This document shows, piece by piece, positions 6,567-16,470 of a DNA stretch of 64,000 bases. The DNA is taken from positions 1 to 64,000 of the forward strand of contig JAPLRS010000030.1 of assembly GCA_026399015.1 (NCBI GenBank). Reading direction: 5' to 3'. This stretch comes from Methylococcales bacterium (GTDB taxonomy: Bacteria; Pseudomonadota; Gammaproteobacteria; Methylococcales; Methylomonadaceae). How positions within the stretch are numbered: the first letter of the stretch is position 1; every line of letters starts with the position of its first letter. The position numbers and the translations under genes are program-made. The notes below the pieces were generated by a model. The model saw only the letters and a list, made by a program, of their open reading frames with translations, was not told the DNA's origin and searched no databases.

Positions 6567-8691
6567 TGGTTGGACATTTATTCCATCAGTTAATGTGACA
6601 GGCGATGTGTTACTCAATTATGTTGTTTCAGATGGTGTAAATACAAACACAGCGACAGCCAATCTATTTATTAATGCTATCAATGATGCACCTTCTAGTG
6701 TTGACAGTACGATTACTCTTTTAGAAGATAGTACTTACACCTTTAGCTTGAGCGATTTTGGGTTCTTAGATGCACAAGATACGCCTAGTAATAATTTTAT
6801 TGCCGTTAGAATTAGTTATGTATCCAACGGATCAATACAGTTAAATGGTGTTGAAATATTTTCCGGGCAATCGATATCTGTTTCAGACATCAGTGCTGGA
6901 AAATTAAGTTTCACCCCCTTATTAAATGGAAATGGCAGTTCCTATGCTAGTTTAGGTTTTAGTGTTCAAGATGATGGTGGTATTGCTAATGGGGGATTTG
7001 ACACCTCATTTGAAAAGGTTGTGACTATTAAAGTAACGCCCGTTAATGATGCGCCAAAAACTCAAGCTATTTACCTAGGCAGCACATCAGAAAATCAGAG
7101 TATTGCCGTAACGACTGCTAAGTTATTATTAGGTGCTAGCGATATTGATTTAGATAGTCTAAGTATTACTAATTTAAGTTTAGTAGATGCAAATCAAGGT
7201 ACATTAGTGGGTGATATTACGTCAGGTTGGATATTTACCCCGTCGCTTACCTATAAAGGTAATGTTAATTTCAACTACACTGTTTCAGACGGTGTTTTAT
7301 CCAGCAGTAACACGGCAACATTACTTGTCACACCTTCAGTTGGTGGTGGTTCATTTCCTTCATACAGCGAACAAACATTTAGCATAGATGATGGTAGTGG
7401 TATTGCTTATAACGCAAGGGCATTAACGACACTTGATATTAACGGTGATGGTAGATTGGATATCGTTACCTTTAATATAGATTCAAATACGATTTCTGTG
7501 TTTAGTAATAATAATAGTGGAGGATTTGATACACCTATCGTATATTCCACAAATAGTTATGCTGGCTATTATGGTGGGGGTAATTATCAAAATACAATGG
7601 TGACTGGTGATATTAATGGAGATGGTAAAACAGATTTAGTCGTATCAAATGGGGACAATACTTTATCTGTTTTCATAAATAACGGTATTGGTGGTTTCGA
7701 ATCTAGTTATGTTTTACAAGGAACCGGGTTTTCTGTTGTATTAGCTGATATCAATAATGATGGAAAAGTTGATATTTTAAGCGGAGGGAATGCAGGGGTT
7801 TATGCATTACTAAATAACGGTGAAGGGATTTTTACTGGGCAGACAATAACTAATGTGTATCCGATTAATACATTTGCATTGGCAGATTTTAACAAAGATG
7901 GCAATGTGGATATGGTTGCTATTGACCCTACAGTTACAAATCAAACAATATCAATTTTAACCAGTGATGGTAATGGAGGGTTCAACACTGTAAGTCAATA
8001 CTCTTTAGGTGTTGCAGGTATTGTATTTCAAGCTTGGAATAATTCAATTGTCACGACCGATGTCAATGGCGATGGTTTTATTGATATTGTAACGGCGATA
8101 AATTATAGGAATAAAGTATCGGTACTTATTAACAATGGGAATGGTGGTTTTAACCCAGCAATAGTATCAAGTATAGGTGTTGGTGCTTCTAGACCTGGTT
8201 CATTAGTAGTAGCTGATATTAATGGTGATGGTGCAGTTGATATTGTCACAGTTAATACAAGTAGGAATATTTCCGTATTACTAAATACAGGTACTGGCAA
8301 CTTTAATCCGGCTAACGTTCTGAGTATTTCTGGATTTGATCTAAGTGGATTAAGTGTTGGAGATTTTGATGGTGATGGAAAGTCAGATATTGTTACTGCT
8401 TATCCTAATAATAATGCGATTACAGTAGTAACACCAATTGTCTGTCAAGCGCCTGAGGGTATAGACGCTAATATTACAACGGATACGACTTACATTTTTA
8501 AAGTCAGTGATTTTGGTTTTACAGATGTTAATAGTAACAGTTTAGTCGCAGTCAAGATATCCTCTCTCCCTGTTGCTGGTTTGTTGGTTTATGACGGTCG
8601 TGTAATAACACAAGCGAACATAACAACTGGCTTTAATGTGATAACTGCTGATTTAGTGGCAGGCAAATTAACATATCAACCCGCAATGTAG
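6538..8691 (+). CDS. Central fragment: cadherin-like repeats and seven-bladed FG-GAP propeller
   Basis: 717 codons are open from within the 28-bp duplication. Residues ~15-50 finish the first cadherin-like repeat. Residues ~52-175 and ~176-272 form two further repeats ending in NDAP linkers. Residues ~275-640 hold seven FG-GAP/VCBS units, each with a D-(I/V/F)-N-x-D-G-x-x-D calcium loop (DINGDGRLD, DINGDGKTD, DINNDGKVD, DFNKDGNVD, DVNGDGFID, DINGDGAVD, DFDGDGKSD), the count expected for a closed seven-bladed beta-propeller. Another cadherin-like unit starts near 645 and is cut off at KLTYQPAM. There is no convincing ribosome binding site for independent translation. Confidence 0.7.
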   Translation: MVGHLFHVTDGWTFIPSVNVTGDVLLNYVVSDGVNTNTATANLFINAINDAPSSVDSTITLLEDSTYTFSLSDFGFLDAQDTPSNNFIAVRISYVSNGSIQLNGVEIFSGQSISVSDISAGKLSFTPLLNGNGSSYASLGFSVQDDGGIANGGFDTSFEKVVTIKVTPVNDAPKTQAIYLGSTSENQSIAVTTAKLLLGASDIDLDSLSITNLSLVDANQGTLVGDITSGWIFTPSLTYKGNVNFNYTVSDGVLSSSNTATLLVTPSVGGGSFPSYSEQTFSIDDGSGIAYNARALTTLDINGDGRLDIVTFNIDSNTISVFSNNNSGGFDTPIVYSTNSYAGYYGGGNYQNTMVTGDINGDGKTDLVVSNGDNTLSVFINNGIGGFESSYVLQGTGFSVVLADINNDGKVDILSGGNAGVYALLNNGEGIFTGQTITNVYPINTFALADFNKDGNVDMVAIDPTVTNQTISILTSDGNGGFNTVSQYSLGVAGIVFQAWNNSIVTTDVNGDGFIDIVTAINYRNKVSVLINNGNGGFNPAIVSSIGVGASRPGSLVVADINGDGAVDIVTVNTSRNISVLLNTGTGNFNPANVLSISGFDLSGLSVGDFDGDGKSDIVTAYPNNNAITVVTPIVCQAPEGIDANITTDTTYIFKVSDFGFTDVNSNSLVAVKISSLPVAGLLVYDGRVITQANITTGFNVITADLVAGKLTYQPAM

Positions 8692-10955
8692 TACCAACTA
8701 TAGTTTTTTTATCAAATATTCCCCCTTTATTTACAATTTTTGACTTATTCATCGCTAAAGGCCTTGAGCACACATCAACCCCTATTACATTTAATAATCT
8801 TTTAGCACACAGTGATGCAGCAGATGTTGATGGTACAGTCGTTGCCTTTGGTATTAAGTCAGTTGAATCGGGTACTTTATTAATTGGTTCTGATTTAGCA
8901 AGCGCGACTGCCTGGAATGCAATAACCAACTTTATAGTTGATGCAACACATTTAGCGTTTTGGATTTCTAATCTAAGTGCAAATGGTAAAATTAATGCAT
9001 TTACTGCTGTTGCTATAGATAATGCTGATTCAGTATCGGCTGTGCCATTACTGGCAAAAGTGAGTGTTTTTCATAAGATTAATGAGACAACCGGCTCTGA
9101 TAGATTACTGGGTAGTAATGTTGACGATAGTTTTGATATTGTTAGTGGTCAGGACATATTAACGGGTGGGCCGGGTTCAGACGACTTTAGTATTTCTTCT
9201 ACAAATGTAGTCATCAAAGATCTAGGTTTAGGCGGAGATTTATTACATGTATCTAATGGTGCATCTGTTAATGCAATTTTGGGTGATCATTTTATTGCAG
9301 ATTCTGCATCTAATAATGATGGATTAGCAACACTTACCGACAATGGCAGTTTTGATGTGGATTTACATCTTGCATCGGGTGTTAACGGATTTACAGTTAA
9401 TGCGGCGAAAAGTATTAGTGGTGTGAGTTTGGTCGGTGGTTCGCATGTCGATAACATTACCGGTGGTAAAGGTGCCGATACCATTGATGGCGGTGCTGAT
9501 AATGATTCTATTGTAGCGGGTGACGGTAATGATAGTCTGCTCGGCGGTTTAGGTAACGATAATTTATCAGCCGGAAAAGGTGATGATACTTTATCAGGTG
9601 GTGCCGGTAATAACACCTTAACCGGTGGAGTGGGTAATGACACTTTTATCGTATCTGCGACTGCCGTTGATAGCATCACGGATTTAGGTTTGGGTGATGT
9701 TATTCAGAATGCTTTGGGTGGGCAGGTAACGGCTATTACCCCAAAACTTTGGGTAGCAAGCGCAGGGGTTGTTAATAACGGAACTTTAATTATTAACGCG
9801 CTAGATTCAGTTGATTTAGCTGCAATTACTGGTTCTGGTGAGGTGACTGTTAATTTTAACGGCACTAAAGCCATTAAGTTAACCGGCGGCACTCAAATTA
9901 CACGGCTTAATGGTGGTGCTGGTAAAGATACCTTAACGGCAGGTTCCGGTGATTCCACTTTAAGTGGCGGCGCTGGTGATGATACTTATGTAATAAATTC
10001 TGCCAATGTGACAATTATTGAAGGTACGGATGTTGGTCTTAAAGGTGATTTAGTTAAGAGTTCGGTTGATTTTACTTTAAGTGCTAATGTGGAGCAGTTA
10101 ACTCTATTGGGTACAACAGCCCATTTGGCCACGGGTAATGCGCTAAATAATACTCTTACTGCCAATAATGCTGGCGACACTTTAGATGGCGGTCTAGGTA
10201 ATGATAAATTCTTTGGTGGTGCTGGTAATGATACCTTCATTATTGATAGCACTGCTGATACGGTTACCGATCGTTTAGGTGGTATTGATACGATTCAAAG
10301 TTCTGTGTCGTATGTTTTGCCTACAAATATTGAGAATTTAGTTTTAACGGGTTCCACTGCTATTAATGGCACAGGTAACCGCTTGGCTAATAGTTTAACG
10401 GGTAACGATGGCAATAATATACTTACAGCAGGTACTGGTGATTCGACTATTTATGGTGGTTTAGGCAATGACACTATTATTGGTAGTAAAGGCAATAACA
10501 TTCTTAATGGTGGTGCCGGTGATGACATTATCACGGCACATGTTAGAGGGCAGGGCGCTAATATAATTGATGGTGGTTTAGGTAATGACACCATTACGGG
10601 TGGTGCGGGCGTTAATACTTTAACAGGTGGGGAAGGCGCTGATACTTTTGTATTTGTAAAAGGCAATGGTGCAACTACAATTACTGATTTTGTGAGTGGC
10701 GTTGATCATATCCAAATTAATCCGCTAGTGTTAAGAGGCTTAGGGACTAATACGGATGTCAATAGTAATACTTTTGTAGCTAATACTACTGGGTCACCTG
10801 TTAATACTTTGCAACATTTTATCTATAACACCACTAATGGCACTCTTTATTTTGACGCGGATGGAACTGGGCTTAGATCTAGTGCAATAGCCATTGAAGT
10901 GTTAGGTACTGCAACTCATCCAACACTAACGGTTAATGATATTTGGGTAGGGTAG
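8652..10955 (+). CDS. C-terminal fragment: cadherin-like repeat, RTX repeats and type I secretion region
   Basis: The frame is open from 8652; the first possible internal start near the domain boundary is a GTG at 9042. The part before 9042 encodes a typical repeat (ADVDGTVVAFGIKSVESGTL, then TAWNAITNFIVDATH and NGKINAFTAVAIDNADSVSA), so it belongs to the protein. Three blocks of RTX nonapeptides G-G-x-G-x-D-x-L follow (about 9160-9200, 9450-9640 and 9900-10650), which bind Ca2+ in parallel beta-rolls. The last ~100 residues (GADTFVFVKGNGATTITDF, then DHIQINPL) match the serralysin-type C-terminal domain that carries the type I secretion signal. A strong terminator follows. Confidence 0.75.
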   Translation, partial: FSGRQINISTRNVVPTIVFLSNIPPLFTIFDLFIAKGLEHTSTPITFNNLLAHSDAADVDGTVVAFGIKSVESGTLLIGSDLASATAWNAITNFIVDATHLAFWISNLSANGKINAFTAVAIDNADSVSAVPLLAKVSVFHKINETTGSDRLLGSNVDDSFDIVSGQDILTGGPGSDDFSISSTNVVIKDLGLGGDLLHVSNGASVNAILGDHFIADSASNNDGLATLTDNGSFDVDLHLASGVNGFTVNAAKSISGVSLVGGSHVDNITGGKGADTIDGGADNDSIVAGDGNDSLLGGLGNDNLSAGKGDDTLSGGAGNNTLTGGVGNDTFIVSATAVDSITDLGLGDVIQNALGGQVTAITPKLWVASAGVVNNGTLIINALDSVDLAAITGSGEVTVNFNGTKAIKLTGGTQITRLNGGAGKDTLTAGSGDSTLSGGAGDDTYVINSANVTIIEGTDVGLKGDLVKSSVDFTLSANVEQLTLLGTTAHLATGNALNNTLTANNAGDTLDGGLGNDKFFGGAGNDTFIIDSTADTVTDRLGGIDTIQSSVSYVLPTNIENLVLTGSTAINGTGNRLANSLTGNDGNNILTAGTGDSTIYGGLGNDTIIGSKGNNILNGGAGDDIITAHVRGQGANIIDGGLGNDTITGGAGVNTLTGGEGADTFVFVKGNGATTITDFVSGVDHIQINPLVLRGLGTNTDVNSNTFVANTTGSPVNTLQHFIYNTTNGTLYFDADGTGLRSSAIAIEVLGTATHPTLTVNDIWVG

Positions 10956-10983
10956 TTAGTTGAAGTTTTTTATATAAGCAAAA

Positions 10984-11013
10984 AGGGCAGATAGTTTCTG
11001 CCCTTAGTTTTTT
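10984..11013 (+). terminator. Rho-independent terminator after the RTX protein gene
   Basis: AAGGGCAGA (10984-10992) pairs with TCTGCCCTT (10998-11006) around a 5-nt loop, followed by AGTTTTTT. It also separates the convergent ilvD gene. Confidence 0.85.
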
Positions 11014-11043
11014 ATCTGTCGTGAAAGTTATGCTTTATTTTTT

Positions 11044-12900
11044 TTAATCTAATAAAGCTAAGTTTCTAACAGCGCCACGATCAGCACTGGTTGCTAGCAT
11101 TGCGTAAGCTTTAAGCGCTGCTGATACTTTGCGTGGGCGAAGTTTTGCAGGCTTCCAACCTAATTTATCTTGTTCAGCTCTGCGAGTTGCTAATTCATCA
11201 TCGCTGAGCAATACATTGATTGTGCGGTTTGGTATATCAATTCGAATACGATCTCCATTTTGAACTAAACCAATATTACCGCCTGCAGCAGCTTCGGGTG
11301 AACAATGTCCAATGGATAAACCTGATGTGCCACCAGAAAATCGACCATCGGTTAATAATGCACAAGCTTTACCTAGGCCTTTTGATTTAATATAGCTAGT
11401 AGGGTAGAGCATTTCTTGCATACCCGGTCCCCCTTTAGGGCCTTCGTAACGCACGATTACTACATCGCCGGCTTTAACTTTGTCATTTAAGATATTTTCT
11501 ACTGCTTCATCTTGGCTTTCTACCACATGAGCAGGGCCTTCAAATACCAGTAAGTCATCATCAACACCCGCAGTTTTTACCACGCAACCATCTATTGCAA
11601 TGTTGCCGTGTAAAACCGCTAAACCACCTTCTGTACTAAAAGCGTGTTCTAAAGAGCGAATACAACCTTCGGCACGGTCTGTATCTAAACTCGGCCAACG
11701 GGTATTTTGGCTAAAGGCAACTTGTGATGGCACGCCTGCTGGGCCAGCCATATAAAAAGTTTTTACTGCATCGCTAGGGTTACGGGCAATATCCCACATA
11801 TCTAACGCTTCTTTCATAGTTTTAGCATGAACGGTAGGGACATCGGTATGTAATTTACCTGCGCGATCAAGTTCACCCAAAATAGCCATGATGCCACCGG
11901 CACGATGCACATCTTCAATATGATATTTGTTGGTGTTAGGTGCGACTTTACATAATTGCGGAACTACTTTTGACATACGGTCAATATCCGCCATGGTAAA
12001 GTTGATTTCAGCTTCTTGAGCGATAGCCAACATGTGTAAGATGGTATTGGTTGAGCCGCCCATGGCAATATCTAAAGCAATGGCGTTTTCAAAAGCTTTA
12101 AAGCCGATAGAACGCGGCAAGACCGATTCATCATTTTGTTCATAATAGCGTTTTGTGATTTCAACAATGCTACGGCCTGCTTGTTTAAAAAGTTGTTCGC
12201 GGTCAGCATGTGTGGCCACTACTGTGCCGTTGCCGGGTAAGGATAACCCAAAAGCTTCGGTTAAGCAGTTCATGGAGTTAGCGGTAAACATACCAGAGCA
12301 TGAGCCACAAGTAGGGCAGGCGGAGCGTTCTACTTCGGCAAGATCAGCGTCTGATACTTTGCTGTCTGCGGCCATAACCATTGCGTCAATTAAATCCAGT
12401 TTTTTGATGTCAAAGCTATTTGTTTCAGGATTAGCTAAACGTACTTTACCCGCTTCCATTGGGCCACCAGAGACAAAAATAACGGGGATGTTGATACGCA
12501 TAGCGGCCATTAACATGCCTGGGGTGATTTTGTCGCAGTTTGATATACACACGATAGCGTCTGCACAATGGGCGTTAACCATGTATTCAACTGAGTCAGC
12601 GATAATGTCGCGGCTCGGTAATGAATACAACATGCCATCGTGACCCATAGCAATACCATCGTCTACCGCAATCGTATTAAATTCTTTAGCTACACCGCCT
12701 GCTGCTTCAATTTCTCTGGCTACTAATTGACCTAAGTCTTTTAAATGCACATGGCCAGGTACGAATTGAGTAAATGAGTTAGCAATAGCGATTATTGGTT
12801 TGCTAAAGTCGTCATCCTTCATACCAGTCGCACGCCATAATGAGCGAGCACCGGCCATATTGCGGCCAGCGGTAGAAGTCTTAGAACGGTAAACGGGCAT
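11044..12900 (-). CDS. ilvD: Dihydroxy-acid dehydratase
   Basis: 618 residues, the full length of the long IlvD form. It dehydrates 2,3-dihydroxy-isovalerate and 2,3-dihydroxy-3-methylvalerate to the 2-keto acids in valine/isoleucine synthesis. Fe-S cluster cysteines are visible in [12 protein letters not shown] (Cys 122) and [20 protein letters not shown] (Cys 195). The N-terminus [19 protein letters not shown] and the C-terminal [20 protein letters not shown] are family hallmarks. AGGAG lies just upstream of the ATG. Transcribed alone; no other ilv gene is nearby. Confidence 0.97.
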   Translation of the reverse strand: MPVYRSKTSTAGRNMAGARSLWRATGMKDDDFSKPIIAIANSFTQFVPGHVHLKDLGQLVAREIEAAGGVAKEFNTIAVDDGIAMGHDGMLYSLPSRDIIADSVEYMVNAHCADAIVCISNCDKITPGMLMAAMRINIPVIFVSGGPMEAGKVRLANPETNSFDIKKLDLIDAMVMAADSKVSDADLAEVERSACPTCGSCSGMFTANSMNCLTEAFGLSLPGNGTVVATHADREQLFKQAGRSIVEITKRYYEQNDESVLPRSIGFKAFENAIALDIAMGGSTNTILHMLAIAQEAEINFTMADIDRMSKVVPQLCKVAPNTNKYHIEDVHRAGGIMAILGELDRAGKLHTDVPTVHAKTMKEALDMWDIARNPSDAVKTFYMAGPAGVPSQVAFSQNTRWPSLDTDRAEGCIRSLEHAFSTEGGLAVLHGNIAIDGCVVKTAGVDDDLLVFEGPAHVVESQDEAVENILNDKVKAGDVVIVRYEGPKGGPGMQEMLYPTSYIKSKGLGKACALLTDGRFSGGTSGLSIGHCSPEAAAGGNIGLVQNGDRIRIDIPNRTINVLLSDDELATRRAEQDKLGWKPAKLRPRKVSAALKAYAMLATSADRGAVRNLALLD

Positions 12901-13194
12901 GATGAATGGCTCCTTGATTGGGTAAATTTATAAAAATCGGAAGATTTGCCGACATTATATACGAACGTAGGGTAACAGCTAAATCTTGAAAGTCATTAGT
13001 CTGAGGATGGCGTTGTATGTTTATGGGTTAAGTGTTAATACATCAAGATGGCTTAAAAACGTATTATCGTCATTTGCGTTTTTTATTTATTCGGTTACAA
13101 ATTATTTGTGATATTTGGTTTAGTCTATGGTTTAGATTATCCATATTTATTAGTTAGTTTAAGCTGTGAACAGTTAAATTTAGAGGTGTTGAAT

Positions 13195-13305
13195 ATGTTC
13201 AATAAAATAGATGCAGAGCTCTTATCAAAAATCAAAATAACTTTGTTAATTATTGGTGTTGTCGCTGGTTGGATAGGGATTCAGTTATTTCCAGAGGACT
13301 ATTAG
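13195..13305 (+). CDS. Small single-pass membrane peptide, 36 residues
   Basis: ATG 13195 is preceded by AGAGG (13182-13186) at an 8-nt spacing, a better site than for the longer in-frame start at 13108. The peptide has a charged N-terminus (MFNKIDAELLSKIKIT), a hydrophobic stretch LLIIGVVAGWIGIQLF and the acidic end PEDY: one transmembrane helix. It sits in the otherwise empty space between the divergent ilvD and rnr genes. I do not recognise a family. The good ribosome site and clean architecture support a real small protein, but only conservation would prove it. Confidence 0.45.
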   Translation: MFNKIDAELLSKIKITLLIIGVVAGWIGIQLFPEDY

Positions 13306-13456
13306 TCCTGATTTAAGGGTTGCGACTTACTCAGTGTGTTATTTATAGGGTTATTTTAAGAGGATTTGTTATTTTCAATTCTAATCATTAGGCTAAGCAT
13401 GTATCATATAAGCCTATTGATTTATTGTGCCAATCCTAGTGTGTTTAATTACTTAA

Positions 13457-15724
13457 ATGACATCCAAGTCTAAAAAAGCAGTTGATTTTAATTCAACAAA
13501 AGATCCATACGCTGAGCGTGAAGCTGAAAAGTATGAAAACCCAATTCCAAGTCGAGAGCTTATTCTTGCTGCTTTAGAGCACGCCGGTAAAACTTTATCG
13601 CGTAGTGAGATTGCTAAAGTTTTTAATCTTGAAGACGAAGATGATCTTGAGGCTTTGAGACGTCGATTAAGAGCCATGGAGCGGGATGGCCAAGTTCTTT
13701 ACAATCGCGGTCAGCAATATTGTTTAGTTAATAATAAAGATTTAATTGTTGGGCGTATTATTGGCCACCCTGATGGCTACGGCTTTTTAAGGCCTGATGA
13801 TGGTTCTGACGATTTATATTTGTCACCCCGAGAAATGAATCCGCTGTTACATAACGATAGAGCTATGTTAAGGATTGCAGGGATAGATAAAAAGGGCCGT
13901 AGAGAAGGCGCCGTTGTAGAAATCTTAGAACGTAATACCCATCAAATAGTAGGAAGACTCTATGAAGAAGATGGTTTTACTTATGTAGTCCCTGATAATA
14001 AAAACATCGCTCAAACCTTGTTAGTGCAAGCTGGTGGTGTGGCCGATGCTCAGCATGGTCAAATTGTTATTGCAGAAGTCACCGAACAACCCACCAAATT
14101 ACACCAACCTATCGGCAGAATTATTGAAGTACTAGGTGACCATTTAGCGCCTGGTATGGAAATAGAAATGGCTATTCGCTCATACGAGTTACCTAATGTG
14201 TGGCCAGCTGAATTACTTGAAGAAATAAAATCCCTGTCTGCAGAAGTACCCGAAGCGGCTAAAGAAGGTCGCGTCGATTTACGTAGCACTCCCTTAGTTA
14301 CGATTGATGGTGAAGATGCGCGGGATTTTGATGATGCGGTTTTTTGTAAGAAAACCCCAAAAGGATGGAAACTATTAGTTGCTATTGCAGATGTCTCGCA
14401 TTATGTGCAAGTAGAGACCGAGCTAGATAAAGAAGCTAAAAATCGTAGTACATCGGTTTATTTTCCTGAGCAAGTTATTCCGATGTTGCCTGAGATTTTA
14501 TCTAACGGTCTATGTTCGCTTAATCCACATGTTGATCGTTTATGTATGGTTTGTGAACTGTTCATTGATGCTGAGGGGCAAGTTTCGCGCAGTCGTTTTT
14601 ATGATGCGGTGATGCAATCTCACGCCCGATTAACTTATACAGAAGTCGCTAAGATTTTAGTGGATGGCGATCAAGAGTTAGCCGACAAATATAAGCATGT
14701 GTTACCCCAGTTACGTGAACTTTACGCTTTATATAAGGTGATGCGTATTAGTCGTGAAGTACGCGGTGCGATGGATTTTGATACCCAAGAAACGCGTATT
14801 ATGTTTGGTAGCAATCGTAAAATTGAAAAAATAGTGCCCGTCGTGCGTAATGATGCGCATAAACTGATTGAAGAGTTTATGATCACAGCGAATAGCGCGG
14901 CGGCAAAATATTTAAATGCTAAGAAAATCCCTAAGTTGTTGCGTATTCATGAGGGGCCTAGTTCAGATAAATTACTTAATCTAAAAACTTTCTTAGGCGA
15001 GTTAGGCTTAAAGTTTGGTGGCGGTGAAAGTCCTACACCGTTAGATTATATGCATTTGGTAGAGGCTGTTAAAGATAGACCCGATGCGCATTTGATTCAA
15101 ACCGTATTATTAAGATCAATGTCTCAGGCGGTTTATAGTCCTGATATTAAAGGTCATTTTGGTTTAGCTTTAGAGGCCTACGCGCATTTTACTTCGCCTA
15201 TTAGACGTTATCCTGATTTATTGGTACATCGAGCTATTAGACATTGTTTGGAAGGTAAATCTCCAGAAAGCTTTGTATACGGCATGCCAGAAATGATTAT
15301 GCTGGGTGAGCATTGTTCGGCAAATGAGCGCAGAGCTGATGATGCTACTCGTGATGTGGTCAGTTGGCTTAAATGTGAATATATGCTGGATAAGATCGGA
15401 GAAGAGTTCTCCGGTATCATTTCCGCGGTTACTTCATTTGGATTTTTTGTTGAATTGGCTGATATTTATGTAGAAGGTTTAGTTCATATCAGTAATTTGG
15501 GGCAAGATTATTTCCATTTTGATCCAACCAGTCACCAATTAAAAGGTGAACGCACCAATACCAATTATCGTTTGGGTGATACGGTTAAGATTAGAGTGAT
15601 GCGCGTTGATTTAGATGAAAAGAAAATGGACTTTGAGCTGGTGCACAAAGAAGGCTCTGTTAACAAACTAGCGAGCGATGATAAACCTAAAAAGAAACGC
15701 CGTAAGAAAAAGACAAATAAATGA
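13457..15724 (+). CDS. rnr: Ribonuclease R
   Basis: 755 residues; a processive 3'-5' exoribonuclease that degrades structured RNA. Order of domains: winged-helix N-terminus (~30-85), cold-shock domains (IVGRIIGHPDGYGFLRPDD, then a second), the RNB catalytic domain with DGEDARDFDDAVF (~residue 287), an S1 domain with FSGIISAVTSFGFFVEL, and a Lys/Arg-rich C-terminal tail ending in KPKKKRRKKKTNK. The four Asp residues of the RNB active site are within DARDFDDA. It overlaps rlmB by ATGA at 15721-15724, the same pair as in E. coli. Confidence 0.96.
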   Translation: MTSKSKKAVDFNSTKDPYAEREAEKYENPIPSRELILAALEHAGKTLSRSEIAKVFNLEDEDDLEALRRRLRAMERDGQVLYNRGQQYCLVNNKDLIVGRIIGHPDGYGFLRPDDGSDDLYLSPREMNPLLHNDRAMLRIAGIDKKGRREGAVVEILERNTHQIVGRLYEEDGFTYVVPDNKNIAQTLLVQAGGVADAQHGQIVIAEVTEQPTKLHQPIGRIIEVLGDHLAPGMEIEMAIRSYELPNVWPAELLEEIKSLSAEVPEAAKEGRVDLRSTPLVTIDGEDARDFDDAVFCKKTPKGWKLLVAIADVSHYVQVETELDKEAKNRSTSVYFPEQVIPMLPEILSNGLCSLNPHVDRLCMVCELFIDAEGQVSRSRFYDAVMQSHARLTYTEVAKILVDGDQELADKYKHVLPQLRELYALYKVMRISREVRGAMDFDTQETRIMFGSNRKIEKIVPVVRNDAHKLIEEFMITANSAAAKYLNAKKIPKLLRIHEGPSSDKLLNLKTFLGELGLKFGGGESPTPLDYMHLVEAVKDRPDAHLIQTVLLRSMSQAVYSPDIKGHFGLALEAYAHFTSPIRRYPDLLVHRAIRHCLEGKSPESFVYGMPEMIMLGEHCSANERRADDATRDVVSWLKCEYMLDKIGEEFSGIISAVTSFGFFVELADIYVEGLVHISNLGQDYFHFDPTSHQLKGERTNTNYRLGDTVKIRVMRVDLDEKKMDFELVHKEGSVNKLASDDKPKKKRRKKKTNK

Positions 15725-16470
15725 AATTAACTAAACTATTCGGCTTGCACTCGGTGCAAGCTGCGCTCGATTATTCTCCCAAAAATATACAACAAGCATG
15801 GGTAGATACAGGCCGGCAAGATAAAAGACTCACAAAAGCGCTAGAGGATTTGCTTGATTTAGGCATACAGCCAGAAAAAGTAGATAGAAAAAGACTGGAT
15901 CGTTTAGCAGATAGCAATAATCATCAAGGTATTGTTATTGAAGTTGAAATGCCCGGTGAGTTGTCAGAAAGCGACTTAAAATCAGCCGTTGAAAACTTAA
16001 CTGAAACTGCTTTGTTTTTAGTTTTAGATAATGTCCAAGATCCACATAATTTAGGTGCCTGCTTAAGAACGGCAGATGCTACGGGGGTGCATGGCGTTAT
16101 TATTACTAAGGACAATGCGACCGGTATTACGCCGACTGTTTGTAAAGTGGCTAGTGGTGCTGCCGAGACTGTTCCGGTTTATCAAGTGACTAATTTGGCG
16201 CGTACCTTACGTTGGCTTAAAGACCAGGGTTTATGGATTGCCGGAGCTGATGGTGAGACAAATCAGACACTTTACACCACAGATTTTACGGGGCCTATGG
16301 CTATCGTTGTTGGTGCAGAAGGTAAAGGTTTACGACGTTTAACTAAAGAACAATGTGATTTATTAGTGGCTATCCCCATGCTAGGTAGAGTGGAAAGTCT
16401 AAATTTATCTGTTGCGACAGGCGTCTTACTTTTTGAAACGGTTCGGCAGAGAACGGCGGTTAAAAAGTAA
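15721..16470 (+). CDS. rlmB: 23S rRNA 2'-O-ribose G2251 methyltransferase
   Basis: 249 residues; a SpoU-class SPOUT methyltransferase. An N-terminal substrate-binding domain (FGLHSVQAALDY) is followed by the three SpoU motifs: VLDNVQDPHNLGACLRTADA, VVGAEGKGLRRL and IPMLGRVESLNLSVATGVLL. It methylates the ribosomal P loop. The start overlaps rnr by 4 bp and the stop overlaps ccmA (TAATG at 16468-16472), so rnr-rlmB-ccmA-ccmB is probably one translationally coupled unit. Confidence 0.95.
   Translation: MKLTKLFGLHSVQAALDYSPKNIQQAWVDTGRQDKRLTKALEDLLDLGIQPEKVDRKRLDRLADSNNHQGIVIEVEMPGELSESDLKSAVENLTETALFLVLDNVQDPHNLGACLRTADATGVHGVIITKDNATGITPTVCKVASGAAETVPVYQVTNLARTLRWLKDQGLWIAGADGETNQTLYTTDFTGPMAIVVGAEGKGLRRLTKEQCDLLVAIPMLGRVESLNLSVATGVLLFETVRQRTAVKK

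Larger units (their letters stand above)
6363..10955 (+). pseudogene. Large FG-GAP/cadherin-like/RTX secreted protein gene, broken by two frame changes
   Basis: Three consecutive frames (6363-6566, 6538-8691 and 8652-10955) together encode one ~1500-residue multidomain protein. Order: cadherin-like/VCBS repeats, a seven-copy FG-GAP propeller with D-x-N-x-D-G calcium loops, more cadherin-like repeat, RTX nonapeptide repeats and a C-terminal type I secretion region. The first break is an exact 28-bp tandem duplication (6530-6557 and 6558-6585); dropping one copy restores a continuous frame. The second lies around 8650-8690, where part of a repeat is also missing. There is no signal peptide, as expected for RTX proteins exported by a type I system; no export genes are in the window. 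It may be a decayed gene, a phase-variable one or, less likely, an assembly artefact. Confidence 0.75.

Noticed and set aside
9287-10666. Several open minus-strand frames rich in Pro, Leu and Ser opposite the RTX gene
   Set aside because: They are the reverse reading of the Gly-Gly-x-Gly-x-Asp repeats; they have no ribosome sites or family features.
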